A DNA stretch of 64,000 bases, from positions 13,363,501 to 13,427,500 of the forward strand of contig NC_084674.1 of the NCBI RefSeq assembly GCF_028389875.1. Direction: 5' to 3'. Below, piece by piece: positions 1 to 13,200 of the stretch (its first letter is position 1; each line of letters starts with the position of its first letter). The translations under genes and the position numbers were made by a program. Under the pieces are notes generated by a model, which saw only the letters and a program-made list of their open reading frames with translations, ran no database searches and had not been told where the DNA came from. The DNA is from Rhea pennata (Eukaryota; Chordata; Aves; Rheiformes; Rheidae).

Positions 1-1081
1 TGTGAACTTACATTACGTCAAATGGCGTCTGCTCGTCAGCATACGCACTTACTTTATGGTAAAAATGACACGGCTTACCCCACTTCCAGTGAATACTGAA
101 TTTCAGTGTCTCACACTTGCAGAGAAAGGGCACGCTCGTGGGCACTTACAGGACAGTAACCAAGGGACTATATATTTACTTCCTAGTTTTCCTCCTCCTA
201 TCATTTCCATCACATCAGTGTTGGAAAAGTGTTTTGGGATAGGAAAATAACAAGCAAAGCAAGAATACATATAGCATCTTCACTAGTAAGCAAAGTAGTT
301 CTCTCCTTTTCATTATCTCTGCATGAAATCTTTCATCTGGAGATATTTCAGAGCCCTCCTCCACAGGTTATTGCTTGCATTCCAAGTTACCATATCAGAA
401 AACACAATCTCAGTTCCTGTCCTATGCCAGAGAGGAAGAAAGAGGGAAAGAAGACTAGAAAGAAAAAGAGGAGTAGGAGTGAGTATAAAAAGTATATTAT
501 GGTAGCAATGATACAGTGTAAGGTTAAGAGCTTATTATTAAAACTATCGAAGGAGAAGACATAGCAGTTGAACGGTATTACACCGTTTAGGTTGACTAAA
601 TAAACATGCATGGTAGTTGAGAATAAGTTATATACGTAAACAGGCCTGAGAAAGGCAGCTAAGTACTTCACTGAGGCTCGCAGTACAATCTGAGTAACAA
701 CGTAAATAGAGATTCAACCTTTAGCAGGAATAAAAAATATCTTATAGAAGGTTTTCCTTTCATTATCAGGACTTCACAGGGGCCTTGTAAAAGAGGTATG
801 TCCTGTCAGAGCTGGACCCATGAATGTTTTGTTATTATCCAAATCCTCAGCTTTATTGCTACAGAATATAAACGCCCTGTTATTCACTTGCCTTCTACAA
901 TGCACTTCCAGCCACAAGTCATGGTGCTGTTAAACTGTAGTGAGTATGAATCACTTCACAGCTAGAGTGGCTGTGTTGATGTTATTTATCTGCTCAGCTG
1001 TCTGCTGTGATTAATTGCATGCAGGCGTGTGCAGAGGGCTCCAAATGTTGTATTATTATATGGCTGTCATATTTCATACAG
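1..1081 (+). other. KBTBD12: KBTBD12 intron (3' part), upstream of first visible exon
   Basis: No exon is recognisable here. The segment is AT-rich and ends in a usable 3' splice acceptor (cataca-g at 1075-1081) directly before the kelch exon. Open frames on either strand are short and show no family resemblance. The earlier exons of the gene, expected to encode the BTB and BACK domains, must lie upstream of the window. Confidence 0.6.
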
Positions 1082-1232
1082 ATGGATCTGCCTGACGATG
1101 AGCCGGATCGATTAAGTAACAGAATGTTTCGGTATGACCCGGGCCAAGACAAATGGACAGAGCGTGCACCAATGAAGTTCTCCAAATATCGCTTCAGCAC
1201 AGCTGTAGTCAACAGTGAGATTTATGTCTTGG
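1082..1232 (+). CDS. KBTBD12: KBTBD12 coding exon A (kelch blade)
   Basis: The acceptor AG is at 1080-1081 and the donor is G|GTAAGA at 1233. The exon enters in phase 0 and leaves one overhanging base. It encodes 50 residues containing FRYDPGQDKW, then APMKFSKYRFSTAVV, then IYVLG: a kelch strand order of aromatic-x-P, W, R, and hydrophobic-Y-V-G. The conserved second glycine of the GG pair is completed across the intron by the next exon. The in-frame ATG at the start of the exon is internal methionine, not the initiation codon, because the acceptor immediately precedes it. Confidence 0.85.
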
Positions 1233-4200
1233 GTAAGAGGAAACAGATTTTTAACAGATAGCACAATGACTTTTTCTTTTTTTTAGCAATTTGCCTCAGT
1301 GAAGCAAAATATCTTACTTGTACCTTTGCTATGTACAGTAAGGCAGAGTATGTTGGACTAAACGGGTAGTATTTTCTGGAGCTATTTTTTTCCCACATAA
1401 TTTCTTCCTTCCTTAATTCATGTCGATTAAATTAGTGACAGTTTAGTGCTTTGGATTAATGTAACAATGATACTTTGCTTTTTAAATCATTTTTCTTTGG
1501 AGTATCAGTGTGCTCTATAACTAATAATGAATTCAAAAAGATGGGTAGAGAAGCCTTGTTAGCATCATTTTACAGACGAGTAATGGAAAGCTGAAGTAAC
1601 ATACTCAGCGTCATAAAGGAATGACACAGGAAAAAAGAGAATTTGGATCTCCCAGTCAAAACCAAAATGATTTGTGAATTCTGATAAAATTTAATGAATA
1701 ACGATTCATTCTACCCGCCTCAGTGTAGATAAACCTTTTTTGATAAGTCTAAATCTTTCATTTTGTCATCTTTAAAGTAATGGAGTTTATGACAGAATTA
1801 GTATTTGCACGAACTCTGTTTCCAACTTCTCTCTAAACCAACAGAAAGAACACCACTTGTTTCAGAACACTAGCAAACATCTCAGAAAACCAAGACAAGC
1901 AAGGGATTTTTATGAAGAGAAAATGATTATATAAGGCAGGAAAGCATGGATGGAAAGAAAGGCATTGTAAGTATTGGGCATGATATAGAGAAACCATTGA
2001 AGAGGCATCTTGGAAGGAGAATAGGAACCAGGAAGGTGACTAAGAATGAGAGGATTACAGCTAGGAGTATGACTGGAAGGTGCTTACAAAGGTAGGAGAG
2101 AAGTTTGTATGACCAGCTAATCCACAGATGGGCTGTGGGTAACCCACACTCTTCCATGCTCAGGGTCCTGAGGGCATGAACAAGGTGGCAATTACATCGG
2201 CACCTTTTAATCCCTGCTGCTTCAAATTACTCCTTTCAAGCTTATCAAAGTGGGCACAATAAATATGGTCTTATCAAATTAATATATTTTTTATTTTAGA
2301 GATGTTTTTGCTTTGTCTGGGGTGTTATTTACCATGGATAATGGAGAGTGTGTTCCTGACATGTAACACAGAAGGCATTTTGCAGAAGGCTTCCTGGAGA
2401 TGTGCATCTACGAAAGGTGTCTTTGGAGGAGCAGAAGGGGAAGATGGTTTTAATACGGCATTTGTCTTCTTTTAGAGATGCTTCTTTCTCTACAGTGGCT
2501 TGAGCCAGACCCACAGGCACAGCCAGGAGAAAGAGTGAAAGAGGCACACATGCAAAAGAGAGTTTCACAAACAGAAAATTATTGTCAATAGTTACTAACA
2601 GGTGAAGTATGCAGTTCAATAAGGCAAGTGCTGGCTACTTAGGTTCCAAGGCGCTCTGAAAATGTGGAGGTTTAATACTCTTTAGAAGGTTAAATATATA
2701 CCTTATTTATTTATACAGATAATGATGCTGTAACTGGGAAGCAGAAGCAGCAGTAACAGTTGGGAAGAGAAAAGCTCTATTCATGCATTTCAGTAACAAG
2801 CATTCTGAGATCAAGACCAAGAATTCTGTGATGACACAAAGGAGTCAGGGAGAAAAAAAGGACCTGTCTTCGGACGCTTGTGATAAAACAGGCTGACAGC
2901 TGTTTTCACAGTAACTCTGATACTGAAACATGGAAAAGCAGTGGCTAATAAGGAAACTGCATCCATTTTCTTCCCTCAAAATCCCACAGAGCAAGAAGCA
3001 TATCTGAATGAATACAATAGTGAAATGTATAGATTGTACACAAAGCATAGTTTTAGTCTGAGAAGTGATTATTAAAATGGCATTAAGGAGTTCCAAGTGT
3101 ATGTGTCTCTTAGAGACTTTCACGTGAGTTTCACTAACATAAAAAGCATCATTTTACTACGTATAGTTGCCAAACTGAATATTAACTTGAATTCTTTCTT
3201 ATATGCCATTAACTACCAATACTAATTTTTTGGTGGGAAGATCTTTTTTAACAATTTTATTGGCAGATAGGCTGGAATATAATCTAATTCTGTTTCCCAT
3301 CACCTTGTTGGTTCACATACCTTTCCATGAGCAATCCTTACTCGAGCAGTCCTAGGGGAATAAACGCAGTTAATCCTGTGATTAACAATCTGCTGCACTG
3401 GACCCTTTGCTCTTGTCACTAAATATGACTAAGCATATGCAAGAGTAGTGTCTGATCTTACCTTTAATAGTGTAAATTTGGGTAATTCTGCTGTAATGAA
3501 CAGACCTGCTTATAATTTATACCAAAGATAACTGAACTCACAAGCTGCTCCAGGGAGCAGATTTTTGAGAAAGATTGTGCTATTTTTATGATGGCATTTC
3601 TGAATGTGCCTCTGTTCTAATGCTATGTCCACTGCAAGGTGTAACTGCAGCAAACGTAGACTGAGTTAACTTCAGGTAGCATGAGTATTGATTGTGGGAA
3701 GACATTTTACATAGGCTACAACACTAGGCTCCTTTTACAAACTCCTGATTGTCTATTTTCAGAAAATTTGTGAGGATTTTCATATCTGTAAATCTGTAAA
3801 ATTTGGTTGAAACTCACCAATAGGCTCAAAAGCTATTAGAGGGCAGACAAAATAATGCAAACAGATACAGATCACACACGTACCAAGCGCAAGTGTGTAA
3901 TTCTTGTTTCCTTAGGAAATCATATAAAATTAGAGCTAATTTTTAAATCAAAAATCAAAGCTTATACAGAGCCAAAAATGATTTGTCAAAAAATTCTACC
4001 TTTGAATATGCTGTTTTAAATCCACCCTTAACTGCATGGGTGGAACTAAGAAGATTTAAGTATTGAAATTGAGAAGACAATTTGGGTGGGAAATTTTAAC
4101 CAGCATCAACTGAAAATTCTATAGAGGAGACTCTAAAGCATTTTCAAATACCTCTTATAATGATGAAGCAATTTTCAAAAGAATTCTGTCTGGAAACAGC

Positions 4201-7200
4201 TTTACAGTCACTGATACTGGCATCTCATTCTGCTGGTATCACACATGGTCTCATCTCCAGCTGTAAACTCACACATGCCAACTGTAATTAAAATCTTACA
4301 CAGAAAAGATGCATTTCATGCTTTATTCATGGTGACAAGTTCTTGTTACCTTGTGAATTCTCAGACTGTTGGGCTGTGAAACGGGTACAGTTTTCCTTTG
4401 GAAACAATTGTGATGGTATTCCAGGCTGGGTGGACAGACAGTTCATGACATCGAAAGGAACATATTGAAAGCGCTCTTAATCTGGCTAATGTAGTACTTC
4501 ATCATGCAGATGACATTCATGAGAGAATGAGAATGGAAAGAATTGAAGTTGATATTGACAGACCAAAGAATAGCAACTGTCATGAGAATGGTAAAACCAT
4601 TGCAGACTGTTCAAAGCTATGGATCCTTTGGAGTTTACACTGTTTCACAGGGAACATCGATGCTGTCAAGGCCAATTTGTTCAAAAAGACACATTCTGAA
4701 GAGGATCACAGCTCCGAGGTTGTCCTCACATACTGATCTTAGAGGTGGCTATACTCGGGCACCATAGCTAAGCTTTTTTGCTACAGACGAGATAGAGTTT
4801 TGTGGAGTTTCTACCATTGCCCTTTACACCCTCTCTGCCTCCAAACAGGGATTCCACACAGATGGGTTGTGTGTGTGTAGAACTTGAATAATCTAGCAGG
4901 CTTCCACAGAGTCTCAGTTGTGGACTGTGGACTGTGGACAGTCAGTGAAGTGGCAATTCAGAAGCACAGCAATGCTTTGATTCCCAAAAGAATCGCCCCG
5001 TTTTCAGATCTTACTTGCTCCTCATGTAGAGCAATGTCTCCATGTGTTTCTTGTAGCCTGCACTGATTTAAAAGGTCCACTGGGGAGTTCTGGGGACAGA
5101 TGAAGGAGAGGAAGGGAGGAAGGATAGAAGTAGGAAAATGAAAGATATTATCTGCATTCTGTGAGGACCAAGTCTTGCTTCCTGGAAGTAAAAATATAAA
5201 GAAATACATAGCTGTAGCTGAGTACATAAAGTAGTATTGCAGAGAGACAAGACTTCTTTTGAGCAACTCTTGAAAAGTGACATATGTCTTTAAAAAAGTA
5301 AGACTGTCATCTCTTTCATCGGTACAGTCTCTGTGGACAGTTTGTACAGTTCTCAGCACATGCAGGGTTAGTTGGGACTCCAGAGCACAAATGAAAAATC
5401 ACTGCACTAATTTCATCCTCTCCTCTTGTCTCTAAAATATGAATCTAAGTTCTATCACAATATAAGGCCAAAAACACAGGTGGATCACTAGCTTTGAATA
5501 AGATACCATAACAGATTCTTTGATATACAAGTCTAATTTTTACTCTCATCCATACAGGTGTAAATTTGCTGCAAGTCTGCTGATTTCAATTGTGTTGTGC
5601 CAGATTCATTTTGTTCTAACCAAGATCAGAATCTGACACTTAGCCTTTGAAGTGTTAATTTTTGAAGAGTCCCATTGGCACAGAACATAGAGTACATAGT
5701 CACTGTCCAAAACCCTTCCCAGTCTAATTGCCACCTCCAGCCTGTAAAACTCTAATGACCCAAATGGAATTATTCTAGAGTCTCACTGATGGAAAGAAAA
5801 TGAGAAATAGATTAGAGTTTTTTGTCTGAGTAATAGCATTGTTCGGGAACCTGTACCACAAGTCCTTAATCAGCAATCCTGAAATATAATTGTCTGTTTG
5901 TTGTGTAATGTTCCTAGAGAATCTTTTGCTATTTATATGGTGTACATAATCCTTATAAGTAAATGAACAGCATTTCCTGAGGCTCAAAATCCTTTCTCCT
6001 ATTCATCCTATTTGACTGGTCTTAGCTCTTTCTCTCCATATTTTCCCAGGAACATAACTATATTCGTTAGAAAGCCCAAGAAAGAGCAGTATTGTGTTCT
6101 TAATGACAGAGGCAATTGAGATACTTTTGGAAGAAAACCAGATGGGAGGGCTCTATTTAAGGTCATGCATTTTAATCTCTTGCTTAAAAAAAAAAAAAAA
6201 AAAAAGAAGAACTTTGCAGCTGAGTCTCTGAAAACTCATTACAGCTGATGGATAAATTAGAAGAAGACCTGCCAAATGAATTAGCTTGTATTAAAAAAAC
6301 ATTCAACTACTGTCTCTGAAATACAGGTCACTAGTAAAAATATTGTATCACTATGACAGCTTTAACTATGTGTTGCTTTTATGTTACATAATACCTGTTT
6401 TATAAATAAGCACACACAGAAAGACTTAAATAAGAAATCCTATTAGTAAAGATCTAGGAATCAAAGAATTTTTGTTTATCCTCCTTAGTTTGGTATCCCA
6501 CCTCACTAAAATCTGTTTTTTCCCTGAGTTCTTGTTGAGAGCTTATTTTAAAAGTTTTAAGCAGTTAAATGAGGTTTAATACTGAATATCTCCATCATAA
6601 TATACTTATTTGAATATGGACTATGAGGTCTCTCTGGAATGGAACGCTTGTGTAGGAGGGACTGGAAGGAGACATTTTAGCTTTCATGCTTCAGTATTAA
6701 CTGTGTGTTTGAGTAACATCCTTCTTTCAAAATAGACATGTCTGTAAATACGTTTTGGACTTCCAACAAGTGGTAGATAATGGGTCTGATTCTGCCCTGT
6801 TATACCTGAGCAACAGTCCTTGTAGTGCTAGTGTGCAGGGAGGAACCTAAGGCAAAACCTGGTCTGATACATGAGACAAGAAATGTTCCCTATTCGTTTA
6901 AGGATTATCAACTGAAAGAAGAAGAAGGTATTACAGGAAAAAAGAAGGAGCTGGTACTGAAGTGTTGACTGTGTTTAGGAAGACAATCATTTGGTTTTCT
7001 CAGCCCTGTTTCTAATCAATCTTTTGATCTCATGTCTCCCTACAAGCTACATTACATCATCTGCTTTGCTCTGTGATAGTAAAGAATGACTGTGCTTCTC
7101 ATTTTCATTTTCCTAAGTGCCTGCCAGGGCTAGCTTTATTGCTCCCTTATTTCTCCATGAAATCAGTTATATAGTCCTGCTTTAAAGAGAGTGAGAGAGT

Positions 7201-10200
7201 AATGTAAGTGCTGAGACTCTCAGCTTGAGTGCTGTTTAAGAGTAATGAAGGGAAATGTTACATAAAAGATTAGCGCTATTAAATCCATTGTGCATTCCAG
7301 AGATCAATTTAATAGTGAATTATTTTACGGGAGGAGAAGGAGAGCAGGAGCTTACATTTCACTCGCTTATTGGCAAACTACTCCTTTTTTCACCCATCTT
7401 CAGTTTCCTTTAATAAAAATTCAAGCAGGCACTAGTAAGAATGCATCTTGCTCAGTATTGTGATCTGAGGGCTTAATCACATGGCAAAGAATTAGAGCAT
7501 CAGGGCTCTGAGTGCACTAATAGGCCTTAATTACCCTGACCAGCCTTACCTGGGGCCTCCCACCCACAGCCTCCGCTCATGGGGTGAGGAGTGTCCATTT
7601 AAGCTAAGGCCTGGGCCTTCAGTCCCTGCTTTGCCTGGTGGCTCCTGGACTGCTGACCTACAGCCATCGCCGTGCAGCTCTGCTTGCCTGCCTCTGGTGC
7701 TGTGGATCTGCACCCCGACAGAGAGGTCATTGTACGGCTCACCTTCTTTAGGTAAGAGCCTGCTCTTGCTGCTTCCTATCACATTGCCCCAGCTGACAGA
7801 TTGTAGGTTATCTCTAATTTTAGCTGTCTGTTTGTGGGAGGATCAAATTAAAATGTATAAAGACATTTAGAGTCTTTACTCTGAATCCTCATCTTCCTTC
7901 CCCTCTAAATGAAGTATGTAGGCTCTTTTCAGTTCTCTCTGTGTCATGAACAATCTTTTAAGTATCATTTTGGTAAGCTATCCTGTCTACGCATTGTGCG
8001 CTGAGCAATCTAGAGTTGGATTTGGACCGCTAACCTGAAAATTAAATTGTCCAGGTCGGACTCAGTTGCCTGGCACATCTAGCTGTGTGAGTGCTCAGTT
8101 CTTATGGTTCACTGTAGCTGTTTAGCACTACTGTCCACTTCTACAAGTGTCAGTTCCAGTGATGCAAGTGAGGTCACTGGGCAAGTGCAGGTAGGAATAT
8201 TCCCTCTCTGTTTCAACCTGATTATATGTTAGTCCTCTCCTATAGATACATGTACACATATATATGGCACCTTTAAGGCACTTAGCCCCTTTGCATCAGC
8301 TGAACTATTACTAGGGATGTCATCTACCACTTCACAGGCATTCCCACTCTTCTGCTGAAAGGGTGTCCTGTTATTAGAACAGATGTGATTCAAATTGCAT
8401 TTAGTCTTCTCAAGTAAGAATGGAAGAAGGGGGAGGCAGCTGACCTAAAGCAAAGCAATATGTTTTTCCTTCAGCCAGTTATGAACAGTGTGTGGGTATA
8501 GCAAGGCACAAGAGTATCTCATTGAAATTCTGAAGATGTAGTAATCACATCACCTATCTTGCTTTGCCTTCTTGCATCAAAGGCTTTTCTTTTTTTATCC
8601 TAATTCCTTAATAAAGATCATATATTGTATTTATATATTTTACTAATGGAGCTTCATGTTAAATTTAAAACCCATTAGAACCACTGCTTTCAGAGTGCCC
8701 TTGAAAGTATGCTTGATTGTGGAATCATCCAAGCGTGATATGGAAAGCTCTCAAGCATTAATGGGCTTGAGAACACAAAGGTGGCTTCACTGGCTTATTT
8801 TAGTCTTCCAGTGGCATCTGAAATATCTCCCAGGGAAAGCAAATAATGTAAAAAGCCTAACATGTTGAAAGGATGTATTTGTAAAGGGGGGAACTGATTC
8901 TGGGATTAAATCCTCTTGTGTGATGAATGTGAAAATGACAGAAATGTTCAAAACTCCCAGTGAGAAATCCATCTCTCTCTGCAGAAAGGACATATAATTG
9001 GGCTATGTGCAGAGAACTAAACCAGGTGGTGTTGAATTCACCTAGTCTGTCTGTGATAAGAGGGGAGAACACGGGTTAATAACGCGAGACCCTCCACAGG
9101 GTCCATTCCAGTTCTTAGCAATTGTTGTCCTCCTGAACACCTTTGGGGACTTCTGGGAGGTTGGGACCACAGCATTGATAGTTCTAGGTGGTTGAAGATA
9201 CAATCACAAGTGCAAAATTCCAAATACACAAATACACAAATTTTTGTGTATTTGCAAATACACAAAAATGACCCCTTTTCCATGTACTTTTGGCAGATCA
9301 CTTGGCACAAGAGTATCCCTCAAGCGACCTGCAACATTCTGCTCTTTTTACTGCTTTCTTTCTTAGCCCCTTCAAGGTCACCTACATTTCATGCAGAGGC
9401 CCATTTAGGAACACACTCTTGTTCAACTGCTTTACCAGAGAAGATGAAATCAAATAAAGAGAATCTTCATGGTCTTAACTGTAATTTCATATGTCTACAT
9501 TTGTACTTCTAATGGTTTCATAGATCTGTATAAAGAAAAAAGAAAGACAGGATGTTCTGGACCTTTGAGTGACTGAGTACAAAGCTTGGTGAACTGCCTG
9601 CCATGTGAAGTTTTTTTTTTTTTTTCTGCCAACTTGAAATCTTGTTTGGTAGACACATTGCAAATATGATGGATAGTCTGGCTAACATCAGAAACCTCCA
9701 CCCAGTTGCAGATGTGGGCTGATTTAAGCTTGAGAAATTTTCTTGCTGATTTGTGTATTCTATTCTTTGGGAAAAGCCTTGAGTCCCCACAGAAAGGGGG
9801 AGGGGGGAAAGAGTATTGCCTCACAGGAGGAATTCTGAACTACTGCATCTCGGAATACGGCAAAGCAATGCTGGTAGAATCGAATATCTTCAGATTCCTT
9901 TGTTGCTGATATTTCAATGTTAGCATTGTTTTAAAATAGGAGATTGAAATTCTTTTGTAAGTTTGATTTCTTCTTGTTTGGGATACTATTTTTTTTAAGC
10001 TTGAAAATTAATTGATTTGCTTCTCACTTTCTATTTGCCAAGAACTTAGTTTTGTGTTTATTGTAAAATTAACCTGAAATTGGATTTACTTCAAATGGCT
10101 GAGGGTGTAAATAAAGTGGAGATACTTTGTACCTTCAGGACTGTCTCTCTCTGAGTATAATAGTGTTAAAGCAATTAAACTACTGAATGAAGGTTTTGTA

Positions 10201-13200
10201 AATGCTTGAAAACATACAGCAGCTCTTAAGCTGTTGTAAAGAAGCTCCAAAAGTCACTAAAGATTATTTCTCTCATAATTATATAAGGAAAATATTTGAA
10301 GGCTGCTCCCCTGGGTTGCCAGCTGAATGTCTTCACTAATTGGTGATGGTTAGGACTTTTTCCAAAAGTTACTAACTGTGCTGTATCAGTACTATACCTG
10401 ATTACCTGATTATTTCTATTCTTTCCTAAATTACTATGCCCCACAATTATTGAACTTTGAAAATAACTTTGAGAATAACAAAATTCAATAAAATAAATAA
10501 AAATCAATTATGCCTCTAGAAAAGTTCTGAGGCATTTTGGCTACTGGTACCCATGAAATGATAAGGCATTCAGAAAAGCTGTTCAGTTGACTCTGATATG
10601 CTGTATGTGTGCCCTAGCTAGTACCATTCTTCCTCTAATTGAACAATATGTTCTTTCATTCTTCAGATGAAGACTCTGTCTGTGGGTGAGTGGATATTCT
10701 TCAGAGTAGTATAGTAACACCTGATGTAATTTTAAAAGAGTAATTTTAAATGCTTTATGATAAGCAATCAATTATAGCCTTCTCGCTGAAGAATTTTTCT
10801 GATTAGCTCCTAAAACTTTCCTTGACAGTGTTGTCCATCAAATTCCGAGCTGCAGGATAAGTTTCTTGAAAGTCCCCAGCTGGGTTAGAAATAAATTTTC
10901 TGGGTGCCAGGGCTCTCAACTCATTATACTTTAGTTGATAACCTTCTTTGAGTGATAGTTAAACAGGGCTATCACCTACTAAATGAAGATGTTGACACTG
11001 GATGTCAAAGAAAGCACTATATGCACATATCAATTCAAAATTCAGATTTTGAATTAGATCAAACACCAATAAGTTCAGCTGAAGGATGGCTTCCCACTGC
11101 TGATAATGGACACTGAGTTTGGTTCTAATCTTGCTGCCCTGATGCAGGCATGAGTGCTTTACCTGTCTCAAAAATACAGATCTGGAAAAGAGTGAAGGCA
11201 AATTCAGAGCATTATGGTCCCTATTTAAATGTTGCCTCTTGCAAATACCTTTGGAGGGTGCACAAAACGTTAAAAAAGAACACAATCCAAACAAAGGGGT
11301 AGATGGAAAACCATATGTGAGTATAACTTCAAGCACTAGGGGTTCATTTATCTGATAGATCATCTTAATAGCACTGTGCTGGAGCAATGTATTTTAAAAG
11401 CAACCTCACCAACCCTGCACAGGTTATTTGCAGTCATTCCATTTTCCATATGCAAAGGTACAATTACATGCAGTATCATCCATTTGGGATTTGCACAACT
11501 GAATGGTCCTACAAGTGTATCTGGAAAGCTAGCCCTTCATGCATACTGCTGTCGTTCTATATTTAAAAGTGGTCACATACACGCACATGCACAAAAGAAC
11601 TGCTTTAGCATACCATTAGTGCTCATTACAGGGCATTGTATCCATTGGCACAGATGGAAAACCTGCTAGAATATGTCAGCATATTAATTCTGGAGAACTA
11701 AAGGCTGTGAATTCAAAACCTGGATTTGATCACTGGAAAGAATTTGAAAATGCAGTGTTTACACTATGCTTTCAGTGTACAGTGTTTGCAGTGTGCCCTG
11801 AGATTACAGGTGTATCTGCAGCCTGTTGCAGTATGTTCCAGCAAATGAAAACTGGGATCTGTTTCAATCCTGACAGACAGATTTCAGGCATTCTGATTAA
11901 CCCTTCCACTATAGGATTTGTCACAAATGACTCAATTGGCACTCCTGCAAATTGGATGATTTTGTTTCTTGAAGCTGACTTCCCATGAGAAACGGATGAA
12001 ATCTTTTTCTTGTGTTGAAAAAGATGCAAGTAAATCCGAACAATCATTGGTTAATAAGTTTGAAGGTCACACCCACTAACAACAGTAACAGAAACAATTT
12101 TTGATACACTGAAACTTAATGCTAGTGATTTGTCCAGCACACAGAAGAAGCAATTAAAAGAATTTCTACTGCATAATCAGAAAACAAGACAGAATACCTT
12201 TGCTTTTCGAAGACATGCTGCTTGTCCTTCTTTTGATACCAAGCTTCAGAAAGGTGCTTGCTTTAATGTCTGTAGATAATGTGCAGTGACTTCTGCTCTG
12301 AGTTTACTTTCTAGCAAGCTTTTGGAGCTGAAAAAGGCAAAAGCAATGCGATGAGGACATGTAAACAAAAAATGATGCAATCAGCAATGTATTTTTCAGT
12401 GAAAGCGTGTGGCTGCTATAGCTGAACTAGTTATCTTATTTTGCAGGAGGGATTGGTTGCCTCGGTCGTGACAGGGGACAGACACGGAAATGTCTTGATG
12501 CAGTGGAAATTTATAACCCTGACGGAGACTTTTGGAGGGATGGTCCTGCTATGCCTTCTCCTCTCCTCTCCTTACGAACAAACTCTACAAGTGCAGGCTC
12601 TGTGGAAGGGAAGCTGTACCTCTGTGGAGGCTTTCGTGGAGCAGGTACTGAAATGAATCTGAAGTTCTTTACATAGCTCAAATTTCACTGTGAAACTGTC
12701 ATGAATTCATGACTTGTCATCAGGTGGTACAGGCATGCCCTGGAACCACAGAGCTGATTCAGCCCTTTGGACTGCTGACTCCTAGTGTCAACATGAATTG
12801 TGTTCCATACTGTTTGTCCTCCCCCCCATTACTAACAACAAAATTTAAGTTTGTGATCTGTACTATAGCTGTCCACATCTATGGTCTCTATAGAATCAAG
12901 GATCTACATCCAGAGCTACAGAGATTAGAATCTTAGCCTATGTTAAAACATTAAGCATTTGGGCATATTCTTCTAAGTTTAAGGCATTATCCGGCTGCCT
13001 TTAGCCAAAGTATCTGATTCTGTTTATTTACTTGTATGATTTCCATTATTGTCATGTTGAAAGAACTCATATATCTAATGAGTTCTTTGGGTAGGGAACT
13101 GAGTTACAAAGGGACTAAAATTCCAGATCCAATGATTTCAAATAATCCTAGCTCTATGATCACCCTTCTAATTCTTCCAACTCCAACTGTGCCTGATTCC

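Larger units (their letters stand above)
1233..12446 (+). other. KBTBD12: KBTBD12 intron, 11.2 kb
   Basis: A GT...AG intron (GTAAGA donor, TTTTGCAG acceptor). It contains a MIR-like relic (about 1560-1660), a weak transposase-like stretch (about 4440-4720), a poly-A tract (6186-6204), a Ty3/gypsy-like fossil (about 8650-8880), a hairpin (9229-9254) and a poly-T tract (9611-9625). A locally GC-richer segment lies at about 7540-7760. No additional kelch exon was found. Confidence 0.75.

Noticed and set aside
10959..11387. 142-aa minus-strand open frame
   Set aside because: No start context, domain or splice signals recognised; random-looking composition.
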